This document shows positions 62,240 to 64,000 of a stretch of 64,000 nt of DNA, in pieces. The position numbers were made by a program, and so were the translations under genes. Origin of the DNA: Streptomyces sp. WMMC940 (lineage in GTDB: Bacteria > Actinomycetota > Actinomycetes > Streptomycetales > Streptomycetaceae); contig NZ_JAPZBC010000001.1 of assembly GCF_027460265.1 (NCBI RefSeq), positions 620,001 through 684,000 of the forward strand, written 5' to 3'. Numbering within the stretch: the stretch's first letter is position 1; each line of letters opens with the position of its first letter. The notes under the pieces are model-generated. The model was not told where the DNA came from. It saw only the letters and a program-made list of their open reading frames with translations, and made no database searches.

Positions 62240-63226
62240 CTACTTGGGCGCTCCGACCGGCTTGCCCTGGGGCGACACGGCGAACCAGGTGCCGCCCACT
62301 CCCTGGCCGTTGGTGTCGCCGGGCTTCTTGTCGCCCGCGAAGGTGTAGATCGGCCAGCAGTCGATGGTCTGCTGCTTGATTCCGTCGGGACGGTCGAAGG
62401 TGACGAAGCCCTTCTTCAGAATGCCTTCGGTGTCGTTCTTGTCGACGGGCGCGACGACCGGCCACTTCTCCAGACAGGCGCCCGTGCAGGCGGTCTTCAT
62501 CGGCCAGGCCGAGTCCTTCGTGAAGCGGTAGACAGTCATTCCGTTCTTGTCGACGACGATCTCGCCGAGCTTCGGGTCCTTGCGGACGGAAAGACCGGCG
62601 AGGTCCCCGGATCCGCCGCCGGCCACCGCGCCGCCGCCGGCCTCCTCGCCACCGCCTCCACCGAGCGCCGCCTTCTTCCCGTCGGGCGCCGAGGCGAACC
62701 AGGTGCCGCCGACTCCCTGTCCGTTGGCGTCGCCGGGCTTCTTGTCCTTCGCGTAGCGGTACATCGGCCAGCCGCCGACGGTGAGCTGCTTGGTACCGTC
62801 GGCACGGGTGACCGAGCCGATCAGCGAGGCGTCGGTGCCGGGGGCCGGAGTGACATCGCCCGCGGCCACCACCGGCCATGCCTTGGCGCAGTCGCCGTTG
62901 CAGTTGGACGTCACCGGGTCGACGGAGTCCTTGTCGAAGCGGTAGAGGGTCAGGCCGTCGCTGTCGGTGAGCACCTCGCCGAGCTTCTTGCTCTCCCACA
63001 CGGCGAGTTGGCCCGCCGTCCTCGGCTTGGCGTCCGCGGCGCCCGCGTCCGCACCGTCACCGTACCCGGCTCCGTATCCGCTGTTGGCGGCCGGCTGCCC
63101 GGCGGGGTTGACGGCTCCGACGGCCTGGCCGTTCGGCTGCGCCTCCGTCTCCTGACCGCACGCCGTCGTCAGCGCGAGTACGGCCGCCGCGGTCACCGCG
63201 AGCGAGGCGTTCCGCCAGGTCTTCAT
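62240..63226 (-). CDS. SCO0930-family lipoprotein with two secreted-repeat domains
   Basis: A 328-residue lipoprotein. The signal peptide ends L-T-T-A-C-G (Cys23). After a Gly/Ala-rich linker there are two copies of the Lipoprotein_15 repeat, about residues 75-185 and 210-320. Each contains LGEVLTDSDGLTLYRFDKDS / LGEIVVDKNGMTVYRFTKDS, a C-x3-C pair (CNGDC, CTGAC) followed by AWPVVA or KWPVVA, and GDxNGQGVGGTWFA. The Gly-rich spacer (GGGGGEE) joins them. Anchored outside the membrane; biochemical function is unknown. ATG at 63226. Confidence 0.9.
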   Translation of the reverse strand: MKTWRNASLAVTAAAVLALTTACGQETEAQPNGQAVGAVNPAGQPAANSGYGAGYGDGADAGAADAKPRTAGQLAVWESKKLGEVLTDSDGLTLYRFDKDSVDPVTSNCNGDCAKAWPVVAAGDVTPAPGTDASLIGSVTRADGTKQLTVGGWPMYRYAKDKKPGDANGQGVGGTWFASAPDGKKAALGGGGGEEAGGGAVAGGGSGDLAGLSVRKDPKLGEIVVDKNGMTVYRFTKDSAWPMKTACTGACLEKWPVVAPVDKNDTEGILKKGFVTFDRPDGIKQQTIDCWPIYTFAGDKKPGDTNGQGVGGTWFAVSPQGKPVGAPK

Positions 63227-63421
63227 GTCAACTCCCGTAGCCCGGTGTCCGTTGTGGCGCCCTTGGTGCGCCGTTCATGGCCCTAGGTACGCGCGGTGAG
63301 GCGGGGTGTGTTCAACGGCCGGCGGAAAAAATCTCCGCAGGGCGGCAAACACGTTCCCGGGACATCCCCACCATCAGGCGAATCGTTCCCCGTTGGGGCG
63401 TGTCCGGCCCTCGCGTGGATC

Positions 63422-63964
63422 ATGCTCACCGGCGTGTACGGATCGCTCGTCGCGCGGCTGCTGTCGGCCGCCGCACTCACCTGGCTGCTGACGGCCCCGC
63501 TGCCCGCCGCGGCCGACTCCTGCTCGTACGCCTCGATCGGCCCCGGCGGGCCGAACGGGCCGGACTCCTCCGTCGCGATCGCCGGCGGCGCCCACTGCAC
63601 GGCGGGCCCGGTCCCCGTTCCCGAACCGCCGCCTCCACCACCGCCACCACCGCCACCACCTCCGCCACCGCCACCACCTCCGCCACCGCCACCGCCGCCA
63701 CCACCTCCGCCGCCACCACCGCCACCGGCACCCGCGCCGCTCCGGATCGAGCCCGCTCCCCCACCGCCACCACCGCCACCACCGCCTTCCCCGCCCCCGA
63801 AGGCCCGCCCCGCGCCGCCGCGGCCGACCCCGGTGGCCCTCCCCCACTACCGCAGGCCCCAACGCGAGGAGCCACGGGGCGGGCCGTCGCTGGTCTCCCT
63901 CACGCTCCTGGTCACCGCCCCCGCCGTGCTCGCCGCGGCGTTCCTTCGCCCCCGATCCCGCTAG
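63422..63964 (+). CDS. Secreted/membrane protein with a 34-residue polyproline run
   Basis: About 180 residues. The ATG at 63422 begins a signal-like segment (YGSLVARLLSAAALTWLLTA, then LPAAADSC); a GTG at 63434 is an alternative. A short Cys-containing region (DSCSYASIGPGGPNG) is followed by exactly 34 consecutive Pro codons (63626-63727, mixed CCG/CCA/CCT). P-A-P-A-P-L then leads to a second run of 10 Pro. A basic stretch and a C-terminal hydrophobic helix (LVSLTLLVTAPAVLAAAFL) end it, so the C-terminus may anchor it. Translation of such a run needs EF-P. The function may be wall-spanning. Confidence 0.72.
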   Translation: MLTGVYGSLVARLLSAAALTWLLTAPLPAAADSCSYASIGPGGPNGPDSSVAIAGGAHCTAGPVPVPEPPPPPPPPPPPPPPPPPPPPPPPPPPPPPPPPPPAPAPLRIEPAPPPPPPPPPPSPPPKARPAPPRPTPVALPHYRRPQREEPRGGPSLVSLTLLVTAPAVLAAAFLRPRSR

Positions 63965-63979
63965 CCCCCGGAGGTTCAC

Positions 63980-64000
63980 TTGTCGGAGTGGGTCGTACTG
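63980..64000 (+). CDS. Start of next gene, truncated by window edge
   Basis: GGAGG at 63970-63974 lies 5 bases before TTG at 63980, opening the frame M-S-E-W-V-V-L that continues past the window. The spacing is ideal for a TTG start, and the gene begins 16 bases after the proline-rich gene's stop, implying an operon. Nothing can be said about the product. Confidence 0.45.

Noticed and set aside
63374..63979. Trp/Arg-rich minus-strand frame opposite the polyproline protein
   Set aside because: Complement of Pro codons gives Trp/Arg/Gly repeats; no start signal or domain.

Overview
The window looks like chromosomal DNA of a Streptomyces species. GC content is very high with strong third-position GC bias. 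It carries many actinobacterial signature families: a WhiB-like Fe-S regulator, several SpoIIE-type PP2C phosphatases, a DUF574/SAV2177-type methyltransferase, SCO0607- and SCO0930-type lipoproteins, a MelC1/MelC2 tyrosinase pair, ergothioneine genes egtABCD and a DmdR/IdeR-type iron box. From about 37 kb to the end, the gene order (thioredoxin, PARG-like protein, egtABCD, olsAB, sdhCAB, LysR, HxlR, PAS-GGDEF-EAL protein, methyltransferase, SCO0930-type lipoprotein) resembles, from memory, the S. coelicolor SCO0885-SCO0931 neighbourhood. I saw no tRNA, rRNA, CRISPR array, transposase or prophage.

Region 1 (1-10 kb): end of a DUF1275 membrane protein, a WhiB-like protein facing it across a 36-bp perfect palindrome, two small proteins, a SCO0607-type lipoprotein, a large membrane sensor phosphatase (CitA/DcuS-like sensor, PAS, GAF, PP2C, HATPase), an orphan ABC solute-binding lipoprotein, a STAS protein without the usual phosphorylatable Ser, and a stand-alone ctaD with a small translationally coupled membrane protein. 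Region 2 (10.3-15.1 kb): one secreted collagen-like protein of about 1,580 residues, mostly Gly-X-Gln and related triplets, built by 90- and 180-bp duplications. Region 3 (15.4-21 kb): a siderophore-type iron ABC transporter behind a perfect iron-box palindrome, then a truncated SDR gene, a SnoaL-like protein and a type II thioesterase that look like remnants of a biosynthetic locus.

Region 4 (21-30.5 kb): a class II UvrA paralogue, an AhpD-like carboxymuconolactone decarboxylase paired with an ECF41/SigJ sigma factor, a membrane PP2C phosphatase, and an aminotransferase-exporter operon divergent from an Lrp regulator. Region 5 (30.5-39.3 kb): a 1,193-residue fusion of a complete PutP-type Na+/proline symporter to PAS, GAF, PP2C and HATPase domains (the most striking gene here), then pirin, a TPR protein, a disulfide reductase-like flavoprotein, thioredoxin behind a SigR-type promoter, and a bacterial PARG-like protein. 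Region 6 (39.5-49.4 kb): the egtABCD operon, an ornithine-lipid operon (olsB-olsA) whose olsA tail runs antisense into egtD, a small secreted protein with 15-residue repeats, a sugar-binding lipoprotein with a DasR-like palindrome upstream, dodecin, a HAD phosphatase and a cupin. Region 7 (50-64 kb): NAD(P)-binding protein, melC operon, crotonase-fold protein, sdhCAB with a divergent LysR regulator, a RidA/HxlR pair, a c-di-GMP enzyme coupled to a methyltransferase, a SCO0930-type lipoprotein, and a secreted protein with 34 consecutive prolines.

Recurring themes are partner-switching signalling (three PP2C phosphatases and a STAS protein), thiol and redox protection (ergothioneine, thioredoxin, AhpD-like protein with ECF41), respiration (CtaD, SdhCAB) and secreted low-complexity proteins. 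Functions are inferred from recognisable motifs and family knowledge; no database search was run.
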